From the NCBI RefSeq assembly GCF_000471905.2, contig NW_006494876.1, positions 1,471,814 through 1,535,813 of the forward strand: a stretch of 64,000 nucleotides of DNA. The letters run 5' to 3'. Below, one piece after another: positions 1 through 12,087 of the stretch (its first letter is position 1; each line of letters begins with the position of its first letter). The DNA comes from Amborella trichopoda. Its lineage: Eukaryota > Streptophyta > Magnoliopsida > Amborellales > Amborellaceae. The position numbers and the translations under genes are program-made. Under the pieces are notes generated by a model. The model made no database searches and was not told the origin of the DNA. It saw nothing but the letters and a program-made list of their open reading frames with translations.

Positions 1-1
1 A

Positions 2-400
2 AGAGGAAGCAGCCTGCCAACATATCCACAATTCGTCGGAGATGTCGGTGATATTGCATCTAATGAGGGAGAGTGGGAAGGGGGTCTAAGGGAAAATGAG
101 AGAGATGATGATTCTAAGGCCACTCAATCCCAACCAAATTATTCACATATCGAGTCCCAACAACAAGAAGGTAGGGATGAGCATGATAGTGCAGGTGAGC
201 ATGAAGGATAGACAAGCTTCGAGGATTTTGGATTAGGACCGCAACAAAACACTAACACTCAGGGGTTTGAGTATAGTCATATGCCCACTAATTTAGATGA
301 TTCGTTTTTAGATCGAGTCAATGAATTATCATGCGAATTCAATCAATGGCACCAGCGTGACCAAGATGAAGAACGACGTCGTCTGTCATTTTATTTTTAG
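2..400 (+). pseudogene. 3' end of an unrecognised, possibly transposon-derived, coding region
   Basis: Frame 2 is open from the window edge to a TAG at 398-400 and is interrupted once, by TAG at 209-211. The reading is acidic and rich in Q, E, S and N, and ends in an arginine cluster followed by LSFYF. Such low-complexity acidic tails are common at the C-terminus of plant hAT-type transposases, and a possible hAT-like terminus lies about 360 bp downstream, but I see no catalytic or dimerisation motif, so the assignment is inference. The 5' part lies outside the window. It could equally be the last exon of an unrelated gene. Confidence 0.4.
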
Positions 401-619
401 ATCGTATGTTACGAATTGTATGCTTATTGTAGTTCATATATGATGATATACTTAATCCATGATAATTCTAAGTTTATCCTTTCGTGTGATGTAAATTAAA
501 TGATAATCAGTAGTTCATGCAGGGAAAAAACATATCAATATTCGCAGATTCATGCAAAAAAATGAAAATTCTTAATGGAGTACCCTCATTTCTTATTGAA
601 TTCTTAAAAACCAACATTT

Positions 620-765
620 ATAATGAATTTTAATATTTTTTCGGATTTTTTTAAGGTTTAATCCGACCGATTCGGCCGATTCCCGATCTGAAACACCGAT
701 TCGCCGATCCGGATGGGTTTTCGAGATGCCCGATCCGGGTCACTGATCCTCTTTTTAAACCACTG
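620..765 (+). mobile_element. possible 3' terminus of a hAT-like element
   Basis: A GC-richer stretch repeats GATTCGGCCGATTC-like and CGATCCGG-like words in both orientations and ends in AAACCACTG, which resembles a hAT terminus (CAGTG...CACTG). It follows the stop codon at 400 at a plausible distance. The 5' end is outside the window, so no target-site duplication can be tested. The rest of 401-1574 is AT-rich and I see no gene in it. Confidence 0.3.
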
Positions 766-1574
766 GGTAAGAGTATTATCTCTCTTCCACTAATTTCAAC
801 CGGATTAATTAGAAAGTAAAGAAAAAAAAATCTGATTCTAAATTAGCATTAGTAGTCTTAAAACAAAACAAAAACTTAATTTAAAATATTTTAAATTTTG
901 TCATAAGATGGTTTTTTTTTTCTTAAGGTTATAATAGAACTTGAGACCTGGTGCTGCAAAAGCCCTACGGCCCAAGCCTCATTCCTCATAAGATGTTATG
1001 ATTTAAGACTCCAACTATTTTATCATGACATAAATTAGCTAAAATAAAACAAAACTAAAAAGAAAAATACTTGAAGCATGAGGACGTGTGCATGTTAATT
1101 CACGGCCCCTTTAGATGGCGCAAATCACGTCCAAAACTAATATCTCGATTTTCGAGTTCAATTTGTACCTTTCTAGTTACATTGGATAGTGCATGTTGCA
1201 GAAACCATGCACTTTTGGTGGGTATGGAACCAAAACTAAGTTTCTCAATGAATATCATGAGTTGGAAAAGATGTTTAAAAAATTGAGTGGGCCAAAGTAC
1301 ACAGACCTAGTCGAGACGAGTTATTTGGCTGAATTCATGTTAGGTCAAAAATAATAATACTAATAATAACAAAAATAAGTAACTCTGCTGAGTCAGAGTC
1401 TCTTCGACCAAATACAAGTGAAAATAAATTTCGCCTTCATCTACCCACTTGACAAAAGAATGAGAAGAGCCCTGGTCAAGTTTATTTATAGAGTTTGAAT
1501 CCTATCAAGTTTATAAGGAAACATATATATATACATGGAAAGGGGGAACATATAGCGGAAAAGGGGAAGATATA

Positions 1575-1968
1575 GGGAAAAGTTTATATAAGGTTGCTAC
1601 CTTAAAATGTAGAACTACGGATGCACCTCAAAAATCCATCGGTAAAAGGTCTTTTAATTTGGAAAAGCCCTCTAATTGATCATCTCGACATCGAGATGTA
1701 TAACTATGAAAAAAAAAAGGATTTTGAGTCCCAAAAATGGTGCATCTTATAATACATTATCTAGACCGTCCATTTTCAAGATTTTGATATGTTTATAAAT
1801 CTACTTGATTTTAATCACTTTTTGAATTTAAAATTTTATAATTAGATTTGAAAATTGATTTCGAGATAATCTTAAGAATATTTTATATCAAAATTATATG
1901 TTATGATAAAATGTGGAGGTGCGCCTTAAATGGATTGTTTAAGGTTGCAACCTTATGGAAACCATTCC
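1575..1968 (+). mobile_element. MITE family A, copy 1 (Mutator-type)
   Basis: This non-coding element of about 394 bp opens with GGGAAAAGTTTATATAAGG and closes with a GGTTGCAACCTTA motif followed by GGAAACC. Related copies lie at 10029, 33215, 34412, 60929 and 63097. Family members share the outer tip (G)AGTTTATA and a nearly perfect 16-base palindrome TAAGGTTGCAACCTTA at each end. No target-site duplication is convincing for this copy, but copies at 63097 and 10029 show 9-10 bp duplications, the length expected for Mutator-like elements. It sits inside, or at the edge of, the LTR-element remnant that continues to 5400. Confidence 0.7.
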
Positions 1969-2833
1969 TAAAGAGAGTTTTATGTTTACTCTTTGAAAAT
2001 GAGAATGAATACAATGAGACTATTTACCTTTGATACAAGGTGGTCACAATTAATTACAATCATCTGATGTGAAATTTGAAAGTTTGGTGTGCCATAAAGA
2101 GAGAGTTTTATGTTTACTATTTAAAAATCTATATCTTAGAAGTTCAAGTTCTTTAAGGAGTCCCAATTTTAGTTTTCACGACATATACTACGTTCCCCCA
2201 TGATGTTTTCAATTTGAAATTTTGAGAATAATCACTATATGATTGTTCTCAAAAGAAAAATTAAAAATTTGAGTTTTATAACACTTAGATTTTACAATCT
2301 AAAAAATGGATGGTCTCTATTCAATCTCAAGACACTATTTTTTTTCAGGTGCATAGGGGGTAAAATTAGGGTTTTTTTAATTAGGATTAATCTATGGATT
2401 AAATAAGTTATCTCACCAAAATTTGGAGTCCTAGAATTAAGTTTAAAAGTGATTTTACCTGAGAGAGTAAATGAACATCCTACTCCTGAGGGAGTAGGAT
2501 ATCTTTTGGATTTCATGTTATTCAGCAAAAAATGGATTTTAAGTTTTTGAATCCGTAGATCTTGTCCTACCAAAATTGGACAGTTCTTATTCAATCATAG
2601 GATGTTTATTTTTTTGAAGCTCACTTAGAGTAAATACCTCCAGATCTACCGAAATAGTGGAAGTTAAAAAGTTACAAACAATAATTGGGGGATTCATGGG
2701 GGAAAGTTCTATATCATAGCCCACTCACTAAATCTGATCCTAATAAGCAATTCTCAATCAAGAAACTCCAGTTTTAAAAACCCTTGTAGGTTATGAGGCT
2801 AAGTGTAGAATATAACCACTCCCCATTGTTCTC

Positions 2834-3252
2834 AAACTCGGCCGTTCCAACTCGGAACCGGCCGGTCAAACCGGAACTGTCACTGGCTGGTCCGATTTTT
2901 TTCAGTTTTGGTTGTCCGGCCAGTATATATATATCCTAAAATTCAAAGAATTTATTTGTAATGTGTGTTTTTAAAAAAAAATTTATCATTTTGGAAAAGA
3001 ATGGAGAGTGTTTTGGCTATGAATACTTATATTTACATTTTCCCATCTTTTTTTGAAATTTTTTGAAAATACCGCTGGCACAAATCGATTTTTTTCACTA
3101 CTTTTCAACTTCCTTTGTATGTGCTTTGTTTAACACTTTTTTTACTAGTCTGGACCTACCCGGTTAGGGCAGTTGAACAGGCTAGTTCAATGGTTACTTG
3201 GACCCCACCTAGCCCTTGGTCGGTTTCGGAGGCCGGTTCGATTTTTGAAATA
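2834..3252. mobile_element. non-autonomous hAT-like element (nested)
   Basis: The segment starts with TCTCAAACTCGGCC and ends with GGCCGGTTCGATTTTTGA, which are imperfect inverted repeats rich in GGCCGGTT/AACCGGCC words, a composition typical of plant hAT MITEs. No coding capacity is seen. The second copy of the host repeat (33.6-38.5 kb) lacks this segment at the comparable place, which supports a later insertion. The 8-bp duplication expected for hAT is not clear. Confidence 0.4.
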
Positions 3253-3931
3253 AGCTAAAATAAATTTTGTGTTAGGCCCATAACCTTCTTTTATCTGAAC
3301 ATTTATGGGATCTATGCATCATTGGTCCAATCAAAACACAATAATTGTATAGTGGAAATGGGTCATTGAAATCAATTAATATATTTGTAGATGCTTCTAA
3401 TAAACCTCAAGGAAACAATCATTATATGTTGATGAAATTAAATGCGACATTATATTCTATTCAGTAACCCAAACAGTTGAAATCACATTAGTTCAACCAC
3501 ATATCCATTGAAATTGCCTTATTTCATACCTAAAACATACCATTGTGTGTGTATTGAATTTGATAGTCGAACTAAAAATTTCACTCGTTGATTCTCCGGG
3601 GATCCTTTCATTTTTTTGTTTTTTTTTATTAAAGATAAAATCTTCTATAAGATCTTGTTCTTCATCTATGCACGCATTAAAAATTGATGACGAATCCTAA
3701 TCTACAACATGATGATTTTGGAAAAGACCTGCGTTAAAATCAAGAACGTCCACTTTCAAATTGAAAACCCTAGATTCTCTTATGTCTAGGTCGCTTATTA
3801 CTTTTCTCTTCACTTGACTCCTCACATGGAACACAATAGTTAAATGGGTTGTACTTCACATTTTTTTGGGTAGAACGATCACCATTTTACCCACAAGTGA
3901 TGTTCACAAGTTGTCATGCAAGCAGCTTAAC

Positions 3932-4021
3932 TTACCTCTTGAGAACTTCAATTTCTTCATCTCTGGCATCACAAGGTAGATATATGAGAGTTCCCGTTCC
4001 TCGACCCCTTCCCACTGCCAT
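3932..4021 (-). pseudogene. gag-like N-terminal fragment of the LTR element, copy 1
   Basis: From an ATG about 190 bp downstream of the primer binding site the minus strand encodes 29 residues beginning MAVGRGRG and ending DEEIEVLKR before TAA. The second copy (36235-36417) shares the stretch ARxEEIEVLK. A GRGRG start followed by an acidic, charged helix resembles the beginning of plant Gypsy-type gag proteins. It is too short to classify and is probably the truncated start of a lost gag. Confidence 0.35.
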
Positions 4022-4208
4022 GGGTTCATCGAAATACAAACTCTAGCTAGAGAATCAAGAAATCCTAGATGAAATTAGCAAGAACTAGGCAGAATTGGGC
4101 AAACCTTGGACGCAAATCAACAAACTTTAGGTTGAAACCAGCAATCACTTGCCCAAAATCAACATACCTTATATTTGATTTCAAATTCATACCCTTGTAT
4201 GAATCCTT

Positions 4209-4220
4209 GGCTCTGATACC
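4209..4220 (-). other. tRNA-Met primer binding site, LTR-element copy 1
   Basis: The minus strand reads GGTATCAGAGCC, a match to the 3' end complement of plant initiator tRNA-Met, the primer of many LTR retrotransposons. It lies 3 bases after a CA dinucleotide that could end the LTR. Confidence 0.6.
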
Positions 4221-5365
4221 TATTGATGCAGAAAAAAGAAAAAACATCTAATAATCTATTGATTGGAAATAAAATAGGAAACCTACAAGTCAAGCTTCAA
4301 TAGTTATTCACTGGTTAAAACAATAAATGATCTCAAAACCCAGCTCTCTAATCTAATTTATCAAGATCCCTATGTGTAATAAAAGATCTTTTATAGGACC
4401 TAAGAAATCCGGACTCTAATATAGTACTAATTAAAATAAAATTTGTAATAACAATTTTACCTCTTGATGAAACAAACTATTCCATAAATATTCTAACTAC
4501 TTTCCTAACGACTCTTAAAATCTTAAAAAATATAAAAAACCCTATAATGCCCAAACAGAATTAAAAGCTATAAAAATAAACCCTAAAATTAGAAAAATAC
4601 ATCTTTAAATTTTAATAAGAAAATTTAAAAAATACAAGGCATAATGTTCTGCATCAATTTTCTTCCTAAATGAATCTTTCCACTTATTTCCCTGATGTTC
4701 TCTAACGCAATATAATAAACTCTAGCTCAGGGGAGGGCGCTTAGTTTGCACTTCATTCAAATATCCATAATAACTGCGCTTGGGTAACAAAAATCACTCA
4801 TTTATACTGGGTTTTTCTCGAAGTTGTTTTGAGGGAAATTAACATGAACTTTTTTTGTTTTTAGAGATATTTAAAAAAAAAAAAATCTTCTAAGATGTTT
4901 ATTTTTTTCAAAATGGCCTTGAGTTTGGAACTTTGAGAACCAAACTAATATTGTAGTCTAGCAGTTACAAAAAAATTATTCGGTACTAGGACTCCCAAAC
5001 ATTGTCTTGGCTTAATATATTGTTCAGTACTCCAATACCCAAAAAAACAAATCTTCCTTTTTTCAACATAAACCATTTTAGTACTATCATTTTAAAATAT
5101 ATTCAAGTCTTTTTACTTATAGAATCAAGTTTGGTAGTCATGATACCGAATTTGTTTTCGTTAAAAAAAAAAAAAATGGTCGTCAATTGACATTACCGAA
5201 CTCGATTCTGCAAGAAAAAATACGAGTTTCTTGAAAAAAAAAAAAATTGGATTTATTTGGTAATGAGTACTGAAGAAGAGCACTAGTTTTGCAATAGTGA
5301 GGCTACAAAATTGGTTAGAGACTCTCATTACCAATCTTAAAGGCACTTTAGGAAGAAAAAAAAAA

Positions 5366-5776
5366 GGAGTTAGGAAATAAGGAACAACTTCATAAAATTT
5401 TTTCAAAAATATATGGGTTTACTGCTATTTTTGGGGTGCTTTTTGTTTTGGATGCATTGGCTTGGTTTGTTAAAAGGTTTCTTGCAAGCTGGGTATCTCA
5501 CCAACGTACCAATCTCCGGGCACTCCTGCAAATAAAGGGGCAATGAGATTGTGGACTAGGAAACAAAGAAAAAAAAAGGAGTTAGGAAATAAGGAACAAC
5601 TTCATAAAAGTTTTTAAAAAATATATGGGTTTACTGCTATTTTTGGGGTGCTTTTGTTTTGGATGCATTGGCTTGGTTTGTTAAAAGGTTTCTTGCAAGC
5701 GGGTATCTCACCAACGTACCAATCTCCGGGCATTCGTGCAAATAAAGGGGCAATGAGATTGTGGACTAGGAAACAA
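5366..5776. repeat. 212-bp tandem duplication, two units
   Basis: The segment starting GGAGTTAGGAAATAAGG at 5366 is repeated almost unchanged from 5578. Each unit ends near GTGGACTAGGAAACAA. Differences are a few single-base changes and indels in A-runs. It is non-coding. The high identity points to a recent duplication or to an assembly effect. Confidence 0.8.
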
Positions 5777-5867
5777 CTTATCTTTGTCACGAGGATGTAA
5801 CAATTACTCGTAGCCATTAGATGTTAAAATTAAATAGCATGGGATGTATCATGAATTTCTATAATGT

Positions 5868-6545
5868 TTATTTTTTTGAGTCTAGTTATTGACACTCTTA
5901 TAACCACACAATTTAAAATCTGACAAAAAGAGTGCTTGTGACCTTCTCGTATAACAAATAAATAATCTATTTATATATTTTTCCATTTATTATGTCATTA
6001 TAATTCAGTCCATGAATTTTTCAATATTTCAAAATCTTAGAGCGTGAGGGATAATTAATATTCTATGGGTTGGTATTGTGGACGCTTAAAAGGTGCATTA
6101 GACCATTTTAATGGTCCAAATTGAATCATGCTCATTCAAGGGCCAATAAGGAATCTTGTTTTTATTTTTATTTTTTTATTTAAAAATATTTTCAATCCGA
6201 AGTTTTGGTTATAAGTTCATTTTTATAAATAAGATTGAATAAAATTACTGAAAAATATTCGGAATAAAAAATATTGACCAAAATAAATTTAGAGATATTT
6301 GAGTAATCTTATTTAAAATATTTTTTAATCATTTTTATTTACTTACATTTATAAAAATACACCTACGTATATTACTCAAATAAAAATAAAAAATAAAATA
6401 AGAGACTACTTTTAAGCCATTCGATATTACCACATGAGATCTCAACCATTGAAAAGGTGTTTTTCCATGTTTAATACCAAATTGCGGACAATAGGTTGAT
6501 CCGTACTTTCTATTATCATATTTTCCCCAAACATCCTAAGAAATA
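5868..6545 (+). repeat. dispersed LTR-like repeat, copy 1
   Basis: This AT-rich stretch recurs at 7085-7860 and 42240-42915 in the same orientation. Shared landmarks are the words ATTGACACTCTTATAACCAC (5888 and 7104), GAATTTTTCAATATTTC and AAGGGCCAATAAGGAATC, followed by AT-rich sequence and a CAATAGGTTGAT-like word. No ORF. Related sequence near 39841-39910 is followed by a tRNA-Met primer site, which suggests the family is an LTR. Confidence 0.65.
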
Positions 6546-6639
6546 CTTTTTAAATAAAATTAATTTTTAAAATAAAATAATTATATTTTAAGCCAAATTT
6601 TCATAAAAGTGGAGTTATGCGATGAGAGCGTGGACTAAT

Positions 6640-7084
6640 CATGCACCGAATGCGATCCTTCCTTGAATGAAGGTCGATCCTTTCCAAATAGGAACACAAT
6701 CATTCTTAGATGGGGCACGATCTTGTTGTCAATGGGAGCACGATCCCAATGAATATAGGAACACGATCCCATTTGACAAGGAAAGTGTTCCTGTTAAATA
6801 GGGATTTTGATCCCGATATATTGGAAACGCGCTTCCCTATTCATACGGGACCTCGATCCGCTACTTTTACCTTCACCGGAAAACGCTTCCCGAGCTCCGG
6901 AGCTTTGGGCAGACGTCGCTCAAATGCTCCCACTCCCAGAACTGGAGCCGTTCCCTCTCCTGGTAACTATGCTTTTATAATGTTATTTTTTCTGAGTCTA
7001 GCCATTGACACTCTCATAACCACCCAATCCGCTCCCGGAACCGGAGCCATTCCCGCTCCCAGTAACTATACTTTTATAATGTTA
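6640..7084. other. GC-richer segment with short internal repeats
   Basis: Between the two copies of the dispersed repeat lies a segment with several GGAACACGATCCC-like words and a direct duplication of a TTTTATAATGTTAT...TTGACACTC block (about 6974 and 7072). An open frame crosses it (6710-7138) but it is repeat-derived and resembles nothing I recognise. I call no gene. Confidence 0.4.
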
Positions 7085-7860
7085 TCTTTTCTGAGTCTAG
7101 TCATTGACACTCTTATAACCACCCAATTTAAAATATGACGAAAATAGTGTGTGTGACTTTCTCGTACCAAAAATAAATAGTCTATTATATATTTTCCTTT
7201 ATTATGTTGTTATAATTCTGTCCATGAATTTTTCAATATTTCAAAATCTTAAAGAGAGAGAGAAGGATCATTAATATTTAATGGGTTGGTAATGTGGACG
7301 CTTAAATGGTGCTTGGGAACATTTTAATGGTCCACATGCTCATCCAAGGGCCAATAAGGAATCTTGTTTTTATTTAAAAATAATATCAATCTGAAATTTT
7401 GGTTATAAGTTCATTTTTATAAGTAAGATTGAATAAAATTAATGAAAAAATATTCTGAGTAAAAAATATTGACCAAAATAAATTTAGAGGTATTTGTATA
7501 ATCTTATTTAAAATATTTTTTTATCATTTTTATTTACTTACATTTATAAAAATACACCTACGTTTATTACTCAAATAAAAATAAAAAATAAAATAATAGA
7601 TTACTTTTCAGCCGTTGGAGATGACCACATGAGATCTCAACCATTGAAAAGGTGCTTTTCCATGTTAATACCAACCTGCGGATAATAAGTTGATCAGTTC
7701 TTTCTATTGCCATATTTATCTTTATTAACCCGTGAGTAGTAAGACCCTGTAACTTCTTTTACCATCCAACTCTGCATAGTTTTTGCACCATGAACATAGC
7801 ATTTGTTCTATGTTTCATGTGATAAAGTTTCTCTTTCCCGTTTTTTTGTCTTGTTCATGA
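7085..7860 (+). repeat. dispersed LTR-like repeat, copy 2
   Basis: This copy repeats 5868-6545 and extends about 150 bp further, through AACCCGTGAGTAGTAAGA and CACCATGAACATAGC, which also occur in the copy at 42240-42915. The extended part matches sequence before the primer site at 39898. Confidence 0.65.
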
Positions 7861-7971
7861 TTTCCAAATGGAAACCTTTAGAGATATTACATTACAGGAG
7901 TTCTCTTTTGGAGCATCTATAAGTATCTCATGAAACGCTGAAGAAAAATCAGGAGCACTTGCATTGTGGCA

Positions 7972-8211
7972 ATGGCAATTGAAGCCTTGGCCATGGCTGG
8001 TGTGGATTGTGCTTCTTATAAGCTTGATCGCAGTAAAGAAATGACTAAATCGCAACAATTGTGTCCAGAATCGATAGTTGATGGTTAGTCAAAGCGTGAT
8101 ATTCTCCGCATTGATATGACACTCTCTGGTGATGAGAAGGAAATGAAGGCACAGTTGGTAGCTTGGGCAAAGGCTGTTGCTTCATATGCTTATTCTTCCT
8201 CATTGGGGTAA
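7972..8211 (+). pseudogene. decayed exon of an unrecognised protein
   Basis: One frame encodes 38 residues starting MAIEALAMAGVD, then TAG at 8086-8088, then 40 more residues including DEKEMKAQLVAWAKAVASY before TAA at 8209-8211. Base composition and codon use are clearly more gene-like than the surroundings, and the amphipathic alanine-rich helix looks like real protein. About 8260-8500 looks like decayed coding or 3' UTR sequence. I do not recognise the family. The in-frame stop and lack of flanking exons point to a gene fragment; a one-base slip just upstream is possible. Confidence 0.4.
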
Positions 8212-9575
8212 TGCTCAGACAACGCGATCCTATCCAAACCAATTAAGAAAGAGCAAGAGAGAGATGGAAAACAGGGGTGATGAATTGTGGGTAGAAATTC
8301 AGCAGCACAACATATAGGCAAAGACTTGAGAACTTGATTCAAGCAAGAAGATCAATAGCAAGAAAGATAAAATTTTCTTTTCTTTTTCCTTCTCTTTTCT
8401 GGCTGAGCCAACCATTGTACCAATCTAAAAGAGTATGTACATTTGACAAGTTTCAGACTGTGATGTACAGTTTAGTTTTGTGATTAAGAAGAAGAAATCA
8501 TGTTGTGTCAAGGACACTATACTCTAATTTAAGAGATTTTTTGCTATGCTACTAACTTACATTTCATTTACATCTCGATTTTCACTGAGCATTCTTCACT
8601 GCCAACTAGGCCATAGTATCATCAAAGAATTGTTTGACCCAATTCTACTTATTCTGTCTTTGAAGTTGTCAATTGTTTATGTAGCATGTTGAACCATGGC
8701 ATTCATTTGCAGCACTCTAAGTTGCTATTGTTTGCTGAAATTCAATCTTGCTTTGATGTAGTAATGCTCTTAAACACTGTAATATGTTATGCTAGCTATA
8801 GCCATCTGTACATTTCAGTAACAGATGGACCGGGTTTTCACCGATCACGTAGATTGTTATTCCAGTTCTACAGTTAAGAGTAGCAAATTGTTCTTCGTCC
8901 TCAACGTTGGTGTATGTATCATCTTGTGTTGAGTCCTATTGCTTCGTGGTGTTCCTTTTCTGCTTGTTCTTTCCCTTTGTGAGCCCTTTTACCATGTCCC
9001 TTGTTTGAGGTTTCTTATTCCTTTGGCATCAGTTTAGGGCATTTAGTGATATACCATGGGAACACTGTTGAGGCGATTTTTTAAATTTTATTGTCTGCAA
9101 TAATCCTTCCCCTTGCAGTGTATTCACCAAAAGTTGAGCAGATATTCTTGCAGAGTCTGCTCTTTTGCAACCTCTCATTGCATTTGCTGCAACCAAGCAA
9201 GAGAGATGATCTCGGTTCCAAAAGTGAAATTGAAGATTGGGGAACCTTACCCATGCTGGTAATGGGCTACTAATTAATAGTTGTAATCAGGAGGGCTTCT
9301 CGATGGTTGAATGCCATGACAGACATGCATTTGCCCCCTTATAAACCCATTTATTTCTAAGACTAATTAAGGTGTTCATGTTATCTATAAATTCGGAAAT
9401 TTGTTTTTTTTTTAAAATAAGTTTGAATCCTTGAAAGTCCAGTTCCAGTGAATGCCAAACAAAGCCTACTTTCCTGAGAATAACATACTCATTTTCTCCC
9501 TTTCTGTACATGTTATCTCTTTCCCTTTTCTGATTTTCATTGTCTAGATGAAGTCTAGAAATAAGCATACTTTAA
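8212..9575. other. non-coding stretch, 3'-UTR-like
   Basis: This is moderately T-rich, non-repetitive sequence without a convincing ORF. The part from 8212 to about 9280 could be the transcribed tail of the gene that left the fragment at 7972-8211. I see no RNA gene or other feature. Confidence 0.3.
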
Positions 9576-9770
9576 GGGCATGATTGGTTCGCGTGAAAAT
9601 ATTTTTTCGAAGTTATTTTAATGTGAAAAAATTCTTTCATATGTTAAGTGTGAGAATATTTTCATACCAATTTGTCTCAATTCATCTTTTTACACCAATG
9701 GGCAACTCCATCAATTCATCTTTTTTCGTGTGAATATGGTTTCCAAAAATTTCACGCAAACCATACATGT
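9576..9770. mobile_element. short inverted-repeat element (MITE-like)
   Basis: The ends are inverted copies: GGTTCGCGTGAAAAT near the left end and ATTTCACGCAAACC near the right end, flanked by GGGCATGATT and CATACATGT. Length is about 195 bp with no ORF. The family is not recognised and the target-site duplication is not clear. Confidence 0.45.
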
Positions 9771-10028
9771 TGTAAGATATAGTACATCTCTACTTCGAAA
9801 TTGGCTTAGGCTATAGTATAAGCCCATTGGCTTATCTAATGTTTTTCCTAATCATTAAGGCTCAGGCCAAAAATACCAAATTATAGGGTAAGAACTACTT
9901 TCGGCCGAACCTTATTAAAAGCTATAATGATTTTCACCTCATTGTACAAAAGGCAAATGGTTTCTTTGTAGACATTCCTTATTGAAAAATACCAAACTTT
10001 AATAGAACAAATTTAATTAATATTTATT

Positions 10029-10401
10029 GCGTGTGGTTTGTGTAAGGTTAATCAAATTAAGGTGCACCTCCAAATTTTATCATAAATATAATTTTGGGGT
10101 CAAAAGTTTTTAAGATGGCTTAAGAATTTATTTTCATACCTAATTATAAAATTTTAAATTCCAAAAATGTTTCAAATCAAGTAAATATATAAATACTTAA
10201 AAATCTTGAAAATAGACAGTCTAGGTAATATGTTGTGAGATAAATTATTTTTCGAACTCGAAATCTTTTTGCTTTTCATATTCATACGTCTCAATGTCGA
10301 GATAATCAATTAGAGAGTTTTTCAACATCAAAACAACCTCTTATGATATATATTTTATGTGCACCTTAATTCTAGATTGCAACCTTATATAAACTTTTTT
10401 C
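10029..10401 (-). mobile_element. MITE family A, copy 2
   Basis: This is a reverse-oriented member of the family first seen at 1575. Flanking 9-mers ATATTTATT (10020-10028) and ATCTTTATT (10402-10410) differ by one base and are a likely 9-bp target-site duplication. The orthologous copy in the inverted duplication is at 60929-61315. Confidence 0.75.
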
Positions 10402-11305
10402 ATCTTTATTTTATTACTATAATTTGAAAATTCCTAATTCATCGAAATAACTTAGTGAATATTTATTTTATTATTGCTTTTAGAATAAAAAATAAGGAAT
10501 TGATAAAAAGGTTGGGCTTTTCGTGCGTCAGGGTATGCAGCTATTAAAGTGAGTCCACTTCCCAAATTCATCTTAGAGATGGAATTTGAGTAAAAAAAAT
10601 TTTACCATGATCATCAACAAAAAATAAAAAATAACCAATTCAGCCTTAAAAGTGGTGTGTTTTGTGCTTTTTTTTGTTCTTTCATCAACAACAAAGATCA
10701 TCTAATTTGACATCCAAATGCATGGCTTGAAGCATAAATGGATTCCCAGGGGTGTATTTTCCGTCCTTGATCTTGAAAATGGATCATCTAATTTATACTA
10801 TTTTAGAGTTACCTATAAATCTCTTAAAAATCAAGGCAGCCGCATTAAAAAATAAGCACACAATTCAATAAGATTTTATAAATTTATTTTTAATTTTTAG
10901 AATAGACCAATATTTCATTGTACATGAGTAATTCACAAAATTAGGCACCATCTATGAAATTTTGGATTCTCAATTTTCCTTAAGAAAAAAGGAAAGAAAT
11001 CAAATAATTCACATAAAAAATCCCGGACATAACTATAATTTATAGCAATAACCTTGAGTTTTGTGGGTTCAACCCCAGGAGGCCAACAATAAAAATAAAA
11101 ATAAATAAAGGACAACAAACATCAGAAATATTCATACAAAATTACCTCAAAAACCTATACCTAGAAAAAAAAAAAAAAAACCTATACCTAGAAAAGAAAA
11201 AAAGAAAAAATTTCAAAAAAAAAGAAAAAGAAAAGACAAACCGCAATTTTTTGAAACAAGTTTCTCTTTTATTCTATGTTGATTGAGTCGTCTCTCTTGA
11301 TCGAG

Positions 11306-12087
11306 TCATCCCTGAGCTCGGAATCGGCGACGATTGGCAGCTAAAGAACAAATCTCCGTCAGAGGTATTATCACCGTCCGCTTCGACGCCATTACCTTGG
11401 TGGGCGCAAGAGGCCCTAGCGCCGTTGGATGCATCTCCTTCCACGTGGCGGGTTGTTGCTTCCTCTCGAAATGATTGGCGATTCTCGGAACCTCTCTTCT
11501 CTTGACGCCAAGAACGGCATCAGGCGATGGAGTCCACTCGTAGTCAGGACCATCATCATCATCACTATCCGAGTTGTTCAAATCGATGCCGTTAACTTGA
11601 TGGGGTGCAAGAGGCCTTAACGCCGTTGGATGCAACTTCTTCCACGTGGCGTGCTCTTGCTACCTCTCCAAATGATCGGCCATTCTTGAAACCTTTCGAT
11701 AGACGCAAAGCACTCCATCAGGCGATGAACCCCACTCGTAGTCAGAACCTATCGAATCACCGGAATCTTGGCCGGAAAGTTGGGTTTGCTCGGGAATGTT
11801 GCCGAAAAATTGGTGCCATGGGTTGGATGGCCGGAAGAGATGGATTTCCGGCGAGGCAGGCAGCGTCCACAATGGAGTTTACTGAAAAGAGAGAGAAAGA
11901 AGGAGTTGGAGTTGTTTGATCTTCTTTTCTTGTAGAAAGAAAAAGAAGACACTTGTTTTTGCTGGATTTTGAGGAAACAAATTCGTTGGGTGAGGCAATA
12001 GGGGCATATCCCCTGTAGAGGGTGAGAAGGGCTCATTAGGTAGCGGTGGGTGCTACACTCTTCGGCCATCGCCATGCCCATGCTCAT
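11306..12087 (-). pseudogene. broken repeated-domain acidic gene, left copy
   Basis: On the minus strand one frame runs from 11872 to 11306, broken by TAG at 11660-11662. It encodes two consecutive units of about 60 residues. Each unit has DYEW, SPD, VL, a basic REV/RKV, (I/M)A(D/N)HxER, ATWK, HPTALxPLAP in that order, and an acidic linker with SDSDDDD lies between the units. The last residues are read in a shifted frame because one C is missing near 11403. An ATG-led upstream frame (12087) is in another phase and may be the original start or 5' leader. The partner at 59185-59956 is broken at different places. I do not recognise the family; the charge pattern suggests a nuclear or cytosolic soluble protein, which is inference. 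Confidence 0.55.

Larger units (their letters stand above)
1969..5400 (-). mobile_element. LTR-retrotransposon remnant, copy 1 (minus orientation)
   Basis: This stretch is homologous, in the same orientation, to 33583-38500, with long aligned tracts around 2100-2500, 3270-3600, 3790-4640, 4680-4840 and 4990-5370. On the minus strand the order is LTR-like sequence with a CCTATAAAAG TATA box (about 4395), a tRNA-Met primer binding site (4209-4220), then a short gag-like start (4021-3932). The internal domain downstream is non-coding and decayed. Outer LTR ends and a TSD could not be fixed. I read it as a non-autonomous or heavily decayed LTR element present twice in the window. Confidence 0.5.

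Noticed and set aside
4065..4251. 60-codon frames on both strands over the same bases
   Set aside because: They overlie the primer binding site and leader of an LTR element; no protein similarity was recognised.
6710..7138. 142-codon frame
   Set aside because: It spans direct repeats and the start of a dispersed repeat; the other copies of that repeat do not keep the frame.
8045..8242. Minus-strand 65-codon frame
   Set aside because: It is the shadow of the more gene-like plus-strand exon fragment at 7972-8211.
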